Source of the DNA: Alphaproteobacteria bacterium
GTDB lineage: Bacteria > Pseudomonadota > Alphaproteobacteria > Rhodobacterales > Rhodobacteraceae
Assembly (NCBI GenBank): GCA_030427405.1
Contig: JAUHXK010000006.1
Location: forward strand, 186,001 to 250,000
DNA length: 64,000 nt
Direction: 5' to 3'
The position numbers were made by a program, and so were the translations under genes. Under the pieces are notes generated by a model that did not search any database, was not told the DNA's origin, and worked only from the letters and a program-made list of their open reading frames with translations. Positions 27,846-36,011 of this stretch are shown here, piece after piece; within the stretch, counting starts at the first letter, position 1; every line of letters starts with the position of its first letter.

Positions 27846-28946
27846 TCAGTTGATCTGATACAGAAACGAGAGTTTGCGGCTTTTGCCGCTGGGCGGGCGC
27901 GGAAACGGCGCGGCGTTGCGCACCTGCTGCTTGGCGGCGCGGTCCACCTCGCGCGAGCCTGAACTGTCGGTGACATCGACCCAAGCCAGGCTGCCATCTG
28001 GGTTGATTTCGAAAAACACGCGGGCAAACCCGTGGGCCGCAACATAGACCGGCGGTGTTCGGTTCAGATGCACCAGAACCCGGCCCGCATAATTGGTGAC
28101 TTCCGAATTTCCCGGCCCCCGCGAGGCCGACTGCGTGCCGTTGTTGCCGCTGGATATCCTGTCCACCCCATCCCGCCTGTAAGCGGTCAGGGGCGACTCG
28201 ATCGTTTGCGAAGGAAAGCGCAGAACGCTGAATTCGTCCGATCCGTCCTGCGTGCCGCTACGATCGGTCGAGACGGGGCTGTCGGGCAGGCGCGGGCGCA
28301 ACGAGGCGGTGACGGCGGCGGCAGACCCTTCTGTATCTTGGGCTTCGGTCTCTGATGGCGTCAGGTCGACATCTGCCGTATCGGTTGGGGTCGTGACCGA
28401 AGGCGTCGGCACGGCGGCGAATACCTGCGGCGTGTCGGGCGCATCGGCCGGGGCGGGCTCGGGGTCTTCCTCGGTGGTCGGCGATGACTGGGCCGGGGAA
28501 ACAGGTTCGCCCAGCGGGGTTTGAACCTCCGTGTCCGGCTCGACCGGGGTGGCCGTCTGGTCGGGTTGCGCGGCGGTGTTGTCCTGGGTTTCAGGCTGGC
28601 CCGCCGGATCGGACTGCACGAAATTCGCCGAACCGGTGTCGGGCGCCGCCACCGCCTGCGGATCGACCGACGCCACCAGCGCGTGGCTGGTCGGCAGATC
28701 GGCAGGGTCCGGCGGCGGGCTTTCTTCGACCGGCGTTTCGGGCGGCGGGGCCTGTTCCGGTTCAACCGGGGCGGTTACCGGGTCGGCGATGTCCTCAAAG
28801 GCATTGCCAACGGCAAGGGTTTCGCTTTGCGTCGCACCCGCGGCCTGTTCCGGCTGAATGTCGGCGCTGAACCCAAGGCCCAAAAGATGCACGACCAGCG
28901 ACACCAGGATCGCGATGGCCGCAATGGTCGTGGACCGCCGGATCAT
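27846..28946 (-). CDS. tonB: TonB-family protein
   Basis: A 366-aa periplasm-spanning protein. One N-terminal membrane anchor (IAAIAILVSLVVHLLGLGF) is followed by a very long Pro/Glu/Thr/Asp-rich region (about 30-250) and a C-terminal TonB domain (YAGRVLVHLNRTPPVYVAAHGFARVFFEINPDGSL, with VDRAAKQQVRNAAPFPRPP). TonB transduces the proton-motive force to outer-membrane receptors. ATG start; overlaps the ExbD stop by 4 bp. No TonB-dependent receptor is found in the window, so its clients are elsewhere. Confidence 0.85.
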   Translation of the reverse strand: MIRRSTTIAAIAILVSLVVHLLGLGFSADIQPEQAAGATQSETLAVGNAFEDIADPVTAPVEPEQAPPPETPVEESPPPDPADLPTSHALVASVDPQAVAAPDTGSANFVQSDPAGQPETQDNTAAQPDQTATPVEPDTEVQTPLGEPVSPAQSSPTTEEDPEPAPADAPDTPQVFAAVPTPSVTTPTDTADVDLTPSETEAQDTEGSAAAVTASLRPRLPDSPVSTDRSGTQDGSDEFSVLRFPSQTIESPLTAYRRDGVDRISSGNNGTQSASRGPGNSEVTNYAGRVLVHLNRTPPVYVAAHGFARVFFEINPDGSLAWVDVTDSSGSREVDRAAKQQVRNAAPFPRPPSGKSRKLSFLYQIN

Positions 28947-29320
28947 TCGAGCGCCCGTTCGGTAACCACGATCACCGAGCTCGCCCCCAGCGCCCGCAAT
29001 TGGCCCGAAACCTCGATCAGGCGCGGGCCCGGCGCGTTGCGGTCAGGCACGATACGCACCGGCCCGGCATCGTGGCCGACCATATAGGTCTCAGGATCAA
29101 TGCCCCGCCCCTGAAAGCTGAGGCTTCCATCACGGTGCAACACCAGCGCGTTCGGGGGTTCGCGGCCTTCCAGCCCGGCGGTATCCACAAGCTCAAGGTC
29201 GGGGTCCATCGGCGGTGCCACTGTCCCGGCAATCAAAAAGAAGATCAGCATCAGGAAAACGACGTTGATCAACGGAATGGTCGAGTCTCGTAGCCTGCGG
29301 GGGGACGGAGCGCGGATCAT
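28943..29320 (-). CDS. exbD: ExbD/TolR-family protein (second copy in operon)
   Basis: A 125-aa ExbD-type protein with one membrane segment, STIPLINVVFLMLIFFLIAGTV. At the position of the conserved proton-carrying Asp (usually PLIDV) this copy reads PLINV, an Asn substitution of the key residue. The periplasmic part carries RDGSLSFQGRGID and SVIVVTERALE. The ATG at 29320 is chosen since the family begins there. It lies 4 bp from the other ExbD gene. See the finding on the missing Asp. Confidence 0.83.
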   Translation of the reverse strand: MIRAPSPRRLRDSTIPLINVVFLMLIFFLIAGTVAPPMDPDLELVDTAGLEGREPPNALVLHRDGSLSFQGRGIDPETYMVGHDAGPVRIVPDRNAPGPRLIEVSGQLRALGASSVIVVTERALE

Positions 29321-29324
29321 CGGG

Positions 29325-29690
29325 TCACTCCAGCACAAGGACGGACAAACCGTCCTTGAGGCGCAACTGCACCAGAAGATCCACCAGCCGTTGCGCGGTT
29401 GTGTCCGGGTCAAGGCTGACCAGAACCTGCCCGGCCTCAAGCTGCGCCAGCAACGCGTCCAGCGTGACAGAGGCACCATTCAGGGTCAGACGATCCGGCC
29501 CCAATTGCACAAACATCCGATCCGACGGCGTGTCGGGTGCCGAGGACCCGGACCGGGCCTGGCTCAGCTCGATTTCGCCAAAGGTCGAAAAGGTCGAAGA
29601 CAGCATGAAGAACAGCAACAACAGGAATATGACGTCGATGAGCGGTGTCATCGACATCGGCCGGCGCCGGAAAGGGGCCGGGTTATGCAT
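29325..29690 (-). CDS. exbD: ExbD/TolR-family protein (canonical copy)
   Basis: A 121-aa ExbD-type protein with PMSMTPLIDVIFLLLLFFMLSSTF: the membrane segment keeps the essential Asp of PLIDV. The periplasmic domain has LDALLAQLEAGQVLVSLDPD and LRLKDGLSVLVLE. ATG at 29690, overlapping the upstream ExbB stop by 8 bp. Together with ExbB it forms the proton channel that drives TonB. Confidence 0.87.
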   Translation of the reverse strand: MHNPAPFRRRPMSMTPLIDVIFLLLLFFMLSSTFSTFGEIELSQARSGSSAPDTPSDRMFVQLGPDRLTLNGASVTLDALLAQLEAGQVLVSLDPDTTAQRLVDLLVQLRLKDGLSVLVLE

Positions 29691-30348
29691 GCCGGGGCTC
29701 TGCGGTGACGACCGCTGCCCCTGTTGCCGACGACAGCGCCTGATCGGGCACCAGCACCGTGCGCAACGCCTTGTCGGCGAACACACGCTCGCGCGCCGTC
29801 CGGCTTTCGAGCCAGGCCAGGATCATCGAGGTTGGCATCGCAACCGCCAGGCCCACCGCTGTGGTCATCAGGGCAACCCAGATCCCCCCGGCCAGCAACG
29901 ATGGGTCAACCGATGACCCCGCTGTCTGAAGGCTCTGGAACGCTTCGATCATGCCCAGGACTGTCCCGAACAGACCCAAAAGCGGCGCCAGCTGCGCAAT
30001 CGTGTCCAGCAGCCGGAACCCCCGTTCCAGCCCCGCCAGCGCCAGACCCGCTTCGGCGTCCAGCCGGTTGCTCATGCCCTGGGCATCCGGTGTGTTCATT
30101 GCTGCCGCGACCAGGGGTGCCAGATAGCTGCGGCTGTCGTTCAGCCGCGTCCGCGCACCCGCGTGATCGCCCATATCCCAGGCCTGCAGCGCCTCGGACA
30201 GAATCTTGTGCCGCCCGACGCCCGAGGCCGAGAACTGCCATAGCTTATAGAGCGTGACGGCGACGGTCAGCACCGACATGACCAGCAAAACCGCAACAAC
30301 CGGCCCGCCAAGGGCGAGAATCTCGCGCAAACTACCCAAGGGGCTCAT
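29683..30348 (-). CDS. exbB: MotA/TolQ/ExbB proton-channel protein
   Basis: A 221-aa three-helix channel protein. LALGGPVVAVLLVMSVLTVAVTLYKLW is the first membrane segment; the family signature follows in the C-terminal half: LDTIAQLAPLLGLFGTVLGMIEAFQSL, then GGIWVALMTTAVGLAVAMPTSMILAWL. It pairs with the two ExbD proteins and TonB encoded just downstream. ATG start, overlapping the preceding gene by 4 bp. A plain TolQ role is less likely because tolA, tolB and pal are absent. Confidence 0.87.
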   Translation of the reverse strand: MSPLGSLREILALGGPVVAVLLVMSVLTVAVTLYKLWQFSASGVGRHKILSEALQAWDMGDHAGARTRLNDSRSYLAPLVAAAMNTPDAQGMSNRLDAEAGLALAGLERGFRLLDTIAQLAPLLGLFGTVLGMIEAFQSLQTAGSSVDPSLLAGGIWVALMTTAVGLAVAMPTSMILAWLESRTARERVFADKALRTVLVPDQALSSATGAAVVTAEPRHA

Positions 30349-30779
30349 CCCAGCAACTCCACTTCTATTCGGCTGCCAAGGGACAGCGCGTCATTACAAA
30401 CCTTGCTTTCGGCTCCGTCGACCAGGCAGGTGTTGGACCCGTTGATCAGTGCCTGTCCCACGTCGCTGCACGCCAGACCCTGCAAATCGAACTGACGCAC
30501 CCGCGGCCGGTCAGCCGGCAGATCGCGAAAATCGAAAAGCGACAGGGTGACAACACCCCCCGCAGCGTCAAAGATCACCGTCTCGAACACCGCCTTTTCG
30601 ATGTCTGCCCCGGTGTCGTTGCGCGCCAGAAAGGTCAACCGGCAGGCACCGCCGACATCCTGAAGCGCGTTCAGCTCCAGCGATAGCGCGGGCGCAGCCT
30701 GTGCATCCGACTGCGCAGCCCCCGCAACCGGGACGGCACCGGCCAGAACGGCGGCAAGGGCGAAAAGGCGAATGATCAT
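30345..30779 (-). CDS. Small exported hypothetical protein at head of TonB operon
   Basis: A 144-aa protein with a clear signal peptide (MIIRLFALAAVLAGAVPVAGAAQ, cut near AGA-AQ) and a mostly beta, Asp/Leu-rich mature part containing four cysteines (in GGACRLTF, LACSD, NTCLVD, KVCND) that could form two disulfides. It overlaps the ExbB start by 4 bp, so it is translationally coupled to the channel genes. I do not recognise the family. A periplasmic accessory of the TonB machinery is possible. Confidence 0.7.
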   Translation of the reverse strand: MIIRLFALAAVLAGAVPVAGAAQSDAQAAPALSLELNALQDVGGACRLTFLARNDTGADIEKAVFETVIFDAAGGVVTLSLFDFRDLPADRPRVRQFDLQGLACSDVGQALINGSNTCLVDGAESKVCNDALSLGSRIEVELLG

Positions 30780-31030
30780 AGGCAACGTCCAGAATTTTAT
30801 ATGCGCGGGCAAGAGTATGAGAACGCGACCCCCGCGCGGTTTCATGGCTTGCGCTTCTTCTATCCCACCGGCAATCTCGGTGAAAGAGTTTCACACGGCG
30901 TTGTGCATATAGGTGCAGGCGAATAGTCGCCCAATAACCAATGCGAAAAAATCAGGTCGCGGGTTCTCATGCCCTGCCGAAACGGGCGAAAGCTTGCAGG
31001 TGACGCGCCGCCCTTGACCGATTGGCGGGT

Positions 31031-31687
31031 TTATTCGGCTGCGTCCCTAAGGTTGGCCATGAGGCGGTGAAATTTCTCGCCCTGAATAGCCACATGCCCA
31101 CGCAGACCGTTTGCCGCGGCTTCGGGCGCGCCCTGCTCAAGCGCTGTGACGATGGCCTCATGCTCGGCCATGGATTGCGCCATACGTCCGCGCAGGCGCA
31201 ATTGCTGCCGTCTGAACGGTTGCAGACGACGGTGCAGCGCCTGCGCCTGGGCCGCCAAAAACCCATTGCCGGACTGCTGATAGATCACGCCGTGAAACCT
31301 TTCGTTTTCGCGGTAATAAGCGTCCGGGTCATTGGCGGTGACCGCCGCCTGGCATTTCCGGTTCGCGTCATGCAGTTCAGCCAGGGCCGCGTCGGAAATG
31401 CGGCTTGCCGCCAGCCGACCGCACACGGCCTCGATCTCGGCCATGGCTTCAAACAGTTCAAGCAGTTCCACCGGGCCGGGTTGCCGGACAAAGGCACCGC
31501 GACGCGGGATCAACTCTACCAGACCAGACCGCGCCAGACGTTGCAGGGCTTCACGGAACGGCGTGCGCGATACGCCGAACTGCTCGGCAAGCCGCACTTC
31601 ATCCAGACGGTCCCCGTCGGCAAACGTGCCATCGAAGATGCGTTCTTCAAGGGCTTCGGCAATGGTATCGGCGCGTCTCTGCTCCAT
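31031..31687 (-). CDS. matR: GntR-family (FCD) regulator of malonate operon
   Basis: A 218-aa regulator: N-terminal winged helix (DGDRLDEVRLAEQFGVSRTPFREALQRLARSGLVELIPRRGAFV) and a C-terminal FCD domain with the metal/ligand residues RENERFHGVIYQQSG and MAEHEAIVTALEQG. It is divergent from matPQMAB with 138 bp between starts, and a TTGTATACAA palindrome lies in that gap. By position it is predicted to repress the operon until malonate or a derivative binds. ATG start. Confidence 0.85.
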   Translation of the reverse strand: MEQRRADTIAEALEERIFDGTFADGDRLDEVRLAEQFGVSRTPFREALQRLARSGLVELIPRRGAFVRQPGPVELLELFEAMAEIEAVCGRLAASRISDAALAELHDANRKCQAAVTANDPDAYYRENERFHGVIYQQSGNGFLAAQAQALHRRLQPFRRQQLRLRGRMAQSMAEHEAIVTALEQGAPEAAANGLRGHVAIQGEKFHRLMANLRDAAE

Positions 31688-31711
31688 GCTTATTGTATAG
31701 CCTTGCCGTCA

Positions 31712-31740
31712 TTGAGAACTCAAGAAGTCTATTCTTGTAT
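31712..31740 (+). promoter_or_regulatory. Candidate matP promoter
   Basis: TTGAGA (31712-31717), 17-bp spacer, TTGTAT (31735-31740). The -10-like hexamer is the left half of the operator palindrome, so repressor binding would block it. Moderate match only. Confidence 0.4.
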
Positions 31741-31744
31741 ACAA
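31735..31744. promoter_or_regulatory. GntR/FCD operator palindrome TTGTATACAA
   Basis: A perfect 10-bp palindrome between matR and matP of the form bound by many FCD-type GntR regulators. A partial copy, TTGTATA, occurs at 31693-31699 next to the matR start and could serve autoregulation. Confidence 0.65.
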
Positions 31745-31825
31745 AATAATTGACTCGGAAAACAAGCTATGATTGGCTCCCTCCACAGCCTGGGTGCGCC
31801 GGGCTGGATTCTTTGGGAGGAATAC

Positions 31826-32812
31826 ATGAAAGCCATTCTAAAAACCGCGGTTGCAGCCCTTGCGCTGACCGCTGCCGGTTCGGTTGCGTCCGCAACGGAA
31901 CTGCGCCTGTCGCATCAATGGTCGAACAAGGACATCCGGCACCAGGTTGCACAAATCGTGGCGGATGAGGTCGCCGCGGCGGATGTGGATCTGGAAATCA
32001 AGATTTTCGGCTCGAAATCTCTGTTCAAGCCGCGCGAACAATACAAGCCGCTGAGCCGGGGCCAGTTGGACATGACGGTTCTGCCACTGTCTTATGCTGG
32101 GGGTCAGCAGCCCGCCTATAACCTGACATTGATGCCGGGCCTGGTTAAGAACCACGACCATGCCGCGCGTCTGGCCAATTCGCCGTTCATGGACGCGCTG
32201 GAAGAAAAGATGGCCGAAGATGACGTGATGGTCCTGGTGCATGGCTACCTGGCGGGCGGGTTCGCCGGCAAGGACAAGTGCATCACCAAACCCGAAGACG
32301 TGCAGGGTTTGCAAACCCGTGCGGCAGGCAAGTCCTTTGAACAGATGCTTGCCGGGGCCGGGGCCTCGATCGCGTCGATGGCTTCGTCCGAGATCTATAA
32401 CGCGATGCAGACCGGTGTGCTTCAGGCGGCCAATACCTCGTCGTCGTCCTTCGTATCCTATCGCATCTATGAGCAGGTCGCCTGCTATACCCCCGCCGGG
32501 GACGTGGCGCTGTGGTTCATGTACCAGCCTCTGCTGATGAACAAATCCACCTTTGACGGCCTGACCGAAGAACAGCAGGCCGCCCTTTTGGCCGCGTCGG
32601 AAAAGGCCGAGGCCTATTATCTGGAAGAAGCCAAGAAACAGGACGCCGCGTCCGAACAGGTGTTCCGTGACGCCGGTGTTGAAATCGCCCAGATGAGCCC
32701 CGAGGATTTCGACGCCTGGCTGGCGCTGGCCAAGGAAACCTCGTTGAAAGCCTTTGTCGAAGAAGTGCCAGACGGGCAGGACCTGCTGGACAAGGCACTT
32801 GCCGTCGAGTGA
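31826..32812 (+). CDS. matP: TRAP transporter substrate-binding protein, malonate (MatP)
   Basis: A 328-aa DctP-family periplasmic binding protein: signal peptide (KTAVAALALTAAGSVASA-T), ELRLSHQWSNKD, and the carboxylate-binding region GLQTRAAGKSFEQMLAGAGA where the conserved Arg contacts the ligand carboxylate. By operon context with MatA/MatB the ligand is predicted to be malonate, as for the MatPQM system known from Sinorhizobium. The ATG at 31826 has GGGAGG 5 bases upstream. A strong hairpin follows the stop. Confidence 0.88.
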   Translation: MKAILKTAVAALALTAAGSVASATELRLSHQWSNKDIRHQVAQIVADEVAAADVDLEIKIFGSKSLFKPREQYKPLSRGQLDMTVLPLSYAGGQQPAYNLTLMPGLVKNHDHAARLANSPFMDALEEKMAEDDVMVLVHGYLAGGFAGKDKCITKPEDVQGLQTRAAGKSFEQMLAGAGASIASMASSEIYNAMQTGVLQAANTSSSSFVSYRIYEQVACYTPAGDVALWFMYQPLLMNKSTFDGLTEEQQAALLAASEKAEAYYLEEAKKQDAASEQVFRDAGVEIAQMSPEDFDAWLALAKETSLKAFVEEVPDGQDLLDKALAVE

Positions 32813-32820
32813 CCTGAACC

Positions 32821-32843
32821 GGGGCGGCCGCAATGGCCGCCCC
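32821..32843 (+). promoter_or_regulatory. Intercistronic hairpin between matP and matQ
   Basis: GGGGCGGCC-gcaat-GGCCGCCCC, a perfect 9-bp stem with a 5-nt loop, starting 8 nt after the matP stop. No U-run follows. It may protect the matP end of the mRNA and raise binding-protein yield over the membrane subunits. Confidence 0.6.
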
Positions 32844-32886
32844 CAATGCCCACAACGCCCCCTGCTGAACACTATTGGAGTCGCAC

Positions 32887-33429
32887 ATGGCCGGCCATAG
32901 CTCCGCCATCGCTTCCCATACCGGGAACAATCCTTTTCTGCGCGCCGTTGCGGCCCTGTCGACACTGGCGGGCTGGTGCTCTGCCGCCATGATTGTCGCC
33001 GCCGTCGCCATAACCTGCCAGATGATTTTCATCCGGTTCGTGCTGAACGGTTCGACCATCTGGCAGACCGAAGCGGTCATCTATCTGGTCATTGCGGCCA
33101 CCCTGATTGGCCTGCCCTATGTCCAACGTTTGCGCGGGCATGTGAATGTCGACCTAATACCGCTGGCGCTGGCCCCAAGGGCGCGGTTCTGTCTGGCTCT
33201 GCTGACCTCGGTCCTGTCAATCGCGATCGTTTCTGTCATGCTGTTTCACGGCTATGAATACTGGCATTTCGCCTGGGAACGGGGCTGGAAATCCGACACG
33301 GTCTGGGGCGTCCGGCTGTGGATACCCTATCTGGCGATCCCGGTCGGGTTTGCCCTTCTGTTGCTGCAGCTTGTCGCCGATCTGGTGGCTGTGCTGATCG
33401 GCGTCGACAAACCCTTTGGACTGGAGTAA
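32887..33429 (+). CDS. matQ: TRAP transporter small permease (MatQ)
   Basis: A 180-aa four-helix DctQ-type subunit: hydrophobic segments at about 27-47, 60-80, 98-118 and 142-165, with NGSTIWQTEAVIYLVIAATLIGLPYVQRLRGHVNVDL carrying the family signature. It connects the binding protein to the large permease. The ATG at 32887 has TGGAG just upstream. It ends 5 bp before matM. Confidence 0.88.
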   Translation: MAGHSSAIASHTGNNPFLRAVAALSTLAGWCSAAMIVAAVAITCQMIFIRFVLNGSTIWQTEAVIYLVIAATLIGLPYVQRLRGHVNVDLIPLALAPRARFCLALLTSVLSIAIVSVMLFHGYEYWHFAWERGWKSDTVWGVRLWIPYLAIPVGFALLLLQLVADLVAVLIGVDKPFGLE

Positions 33430-33434
33430 CCCCG

Positions 33435-34751
33435 ATGGATCCGCTTCTTCTGGGTGGCCTCGTCGCCATCGCCACCATCCTGGTCCTGTTTTCCGGGGTT
33501 TCCGTCGCCATCGGACTGCTGATCGTTTCGGCCGGGTTCCTGACAATCTTCGATGGCGCGCGTTCGCTGGAACTGATGCCCGAGATCCTGTTCGGAAAGC
33601 TGGATAATTTCGCCCTGCTGTCCATTCCGATGTTCATTATCATGGGGGCCTCGATCGCCTCGACCCGGGCTGGTGCGGACCTTTACGAGGCGCTCGAACG
33701 GTGGTTGACCCGCGTTCCGGGCGGGCTTGTGGTGTCAAACCTTGGGGCCTGCGCCCTGTTTGCGGCGATGTCGGGGTCGTCCCCGGCGACCTGCGCGGCC
33801 ATTGGCAAGATGGGTATCCCCGAAATGCGCAAACGCGGTTATCCCGATGGCGTCGCTGCCGGGTCGATTGCGGCGGGCGGCACCCTGGGCATCCTTATCC
33901 CGCCGTCGGTCACCATGATCGTCTATGGCATCGCCACCGAAACCTCGATCGGTCGGCTTTTCCTGGCCGGTGTCATTCCGGGCCTGCTGCTGGTTGGGCT
34001 GTTCATGGCCTGGTCGCTGTATTCGACCTGGCGGTCCGGCGATGCTTCGCGGCTGGGTTCAGGCAGCTATACCTGGGCGGAACGGTTCGAGATCCTGCCC
34101 CGCGTGCTGCCGTTCCTCGCAATCATCCTGGGCGTCCTTTACGCCATGTATGGCGGCATCGCGACGCCTTCGGAAACGGCGGCAGTCGGCGCCTTGCTGT
34201 GCCTGCTGATTGCGGTCGTCATCTACAAGCTCTGGCATCCGCGGGCGATCTGGATGGTTTTGCGCGACAGCACCAAGGAAAGCGTGATGATCCTGTTCAT
34301 CATCGCCGCTGCCGGGGTGTTTTCCTATATGCTGTCATCGCTGTTCATCACCCAGTCGATTGCTGAATGGATCGGCACGCTGGATGTGAACCGCTGGGTA
34401 TTGATGGGCGCGGTCAACGTGTTCCTTCTGATTGCGGGGTTCTTTCTGCCCCCCGTTGCCGTGATCCTGATGGCCGCGCCCATCCTGCTGCCGATCATCA
34501 CCACGGCCGGGTTCGACCCCATCTGGTTCGCAGTCGTACTGACCATCAATATGGAAATCGGCCTGATCTCACCCCCGGTCGGCCTGAACCTGTACGTCAT
34601 CAACGGTATCGCGCCAGACATTTCGCTGAGGACAATCCTGACCGGGTCGTTGCCTTTCGTGGCCTGCATGGTTCTGGCAATTGTCCTGCTGTGCCTGTTT
34701 CCTGGCCTGGCAACCTGGCTGCCTAATCTCGTCATGGGGGCCGCGATATGA
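33435..34751 (+). CDS. matM: TRAP transporter large permease (MatM)
   Basis: A 438-aa DctM-type subunit with about 12 membrane segments. Motifs include ALLSIPMFIIMGASIAS, AAMSGSSPATCAAIGKMGIPEM, GSIAAGGTLGILIPPSVTMIVYGI and EIGLISPPVGLNLYVING. It performs sodium-coupled uptake of the substrate delivered by MatP. The ATG at 33435 lies just after the matQ stop. Its stop overlaps the matA start (ATGA), tying transport to catabolism. Confidence 0.9.
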   Translation: MDPLLLGGLVAIATILVLFSGVSVAIGLLIVSAGFLTIFDGARSLELMPEILFGKLDNFALLSIPMFIIMGASIASTRAGADLYEALERWLTRVPGGLVVSNLGACALFAAMSGSSPATCAAIGKMGIPEMRKRGYPDGVAAGSIAAGGTLGILIPPSVTMIVYGIATETSIGRLFLAGVIPGLLLVGLFMAWSLYSTWRSGDASRLGSGSYTWAERFEILPRVLPFLAIILGVLYAMYGGIATPSETAAVGALLCLLIAVVIYKLWHPRAIWMVLRDSTKESVMILFIIAAAGVFSYMLSSLFITQSIAEWIGTLDVNRWVLMGAVNVFLLIAGFFLPPVAVILMAAPILLPIITTAGFDPIWFAVVLTINMEIGLISPPVGLNLYVINGIAPDISLRTILTGSLPFVACMVLAIVLLCLFPGLATWLPNLVMGAAI

Positions 34752-36007
34752 CCTTGCTGGCCGATCTGTTGTCCACCGTATTCGAACGGCGCTATCGCCG
34801 CGACCCGCACAAAAGCGCGCCCGACGGCCGACCGCTGAACGAACTTGCCACCGCGCTTGTGGGATCGGCTGGCGAAACCTCTGGGCTGGCCCTGGCCAAG
34901 GAAATCCTGGCCCGGTTCGAGGCGCTGGACGATGCGGGCAAGCTGGAGTTCTTTCACTTTGTCGCCAGCGCAATGGATATCGATCCCGAAACGGTGCGCA
35001 CGACCCTTGATGACTACGAGCGCAGCCCCTCCAAGACGAGCTATCGCGCGTTTGCCGAAGCTGCCGAGCCGCGCAGGCAAGAGCTGATCCGGCGTCTGAA
35101 CCGCGTGCCGGGCGCAACAGGCGCATTGGTGGACATGCGGGCCGACCTGCTGCGCCTTGGCGGCCACGACCCCAAACTGGCTGCGCTGGATCTGGATTTC
35201 CGGCACCTCTTTGCCTCGTGGTTCAATCGCGGGTTCCTGGTCTTGCGCCCGATCAGCTGGGAAAGCCCCGCGCATATCCTTGAAAAGATCATCGCCTATG
35301 AGGCGGTGCATGCCATCGACAGCTGGTCCGACCTGCGCCGGCGGCTGGAACCCGCAGATCGCCGCTGCTTTGCATTTTTCCACCCTTCGATGCCGGATGA
35401 GCCCCTGATCTTCGTCGAAGTGGCGCTGACAAAGGGCATTCCGGGCTCGGTCCAGGCGCTTTTGGCACAGGACCGCGCGGCCATGCCCGCCGAAGATGCC
35501 GATACGGCAGTGTTCTACTCGATTTCAAACTGTCAGGATGGTCTGGCCAGCATTTCGTTCGGAAACTCTCTGATTAAACAGGTCGCCGCCGACCTGGCCG
35601 CCGAATTGCCCGGGCTCAAGACCTTTGTCACGCTGTCCCCGATCTCGGGTCTGACGCGCTGGCTGGACCAGGAAGGATTGCGCTGGAACCCCGACGATGC
35701 AGACGGGATGAAGGCGCTGGCGGCCTATTACCTGCTGAACGCCAAGTCACGCGGAACCCTGCCCTTTGACCCGGTGGCCCGCTTCCACCTGGGCAACGGC
35801 GCCATTATTCACGCGGTCCATGCCGAAGCCGACACCTCGGAAAAGGGCCGCGACCAATCCGGCGGAACGATGGTTAATTACCTTTACGAACTGGCGCGCG
35901 TCGCGCAAAACCACGAAACCTTTGCCACCACCCGCGAGGTTGCCGCCACAGCTCAAGTCAAAGGCCTGGCGCAGGCAGCCGAACTTTGCCCGACCGAAGA
36001 AAGGTAA
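34748..36007 (+). CDS. matA: Malonyl-CoA decarboxylase (MatA)
   Basis: A 419-aa malonyl-CoA decarboxylase: an N-terminal helical domain (residues ~1-90) followed by the acetyltransferase-like catalytic domain. Family landmarks are WFNRGFLVLRPISWESPAHILEKII, AYEAVHAI, RRCFAFFHPSMPDEPLIFVEVALT, YSISNCQDGLASISFGNSLIKQV and the FVTLSPISGLTRWL segment, with the conserved Ser/His pair (His in FHLGNGAIIHAVHAEAD). It converts malonyl-CoA to acetyl-CoA and CO2, completing malonate breakdown begun by MatB, encoded 4 bp downstream. Confidence 0.93.
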   Translation: MTLLADLLSTVFERRYRRDPHKSAPDGRPLNELATALVGSAGETSGLALAKEILARFEALDDAGKLEFFHFVASAMDIDPETVRTTLDDYERSPSKTSYRAFAEAAEPRRQELIRRLNRVPGATGALVDMRADLLRLGGHDPKLAALDLDFRHLFASWFNRGFLVLRPISWESPAHILEKIIAYEAVHAIDSWSDLRRRLEPADRRCFAFFHPSMPDEPLIFVEVALTKGIPGSVQALLAQDRAAMPAEDADTAVFYSISNCQDGLASISFGNSLIKQVAADLAAELPGLKTFVTLSPISGLTRWLDQEGLRWNPDDADGMKALAAYYLLNAKSRGTLPFDPVARFHLGNGAIIHAVHAEADTSEKGRDQSGGTMVNYLYELARVAQNHETFATTREVAATAQVKGLAQAAELCPTEER

Positions 36008-36011
36008 ACCC

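Noticed and set aside
31750-31773. TTGACT and TATGAT as a matP promoter
   Set aside because: The spacer is only 12 bp, too short for a sigma-70 promoter; TTGAGA-N17-TTGTAT was preferred.
31838-32965. A 375-codon minus-strand frame opposite matP
   Set aside because: MatP has a signal peptide, ribosome site and family motifs; the reverse frame has none.
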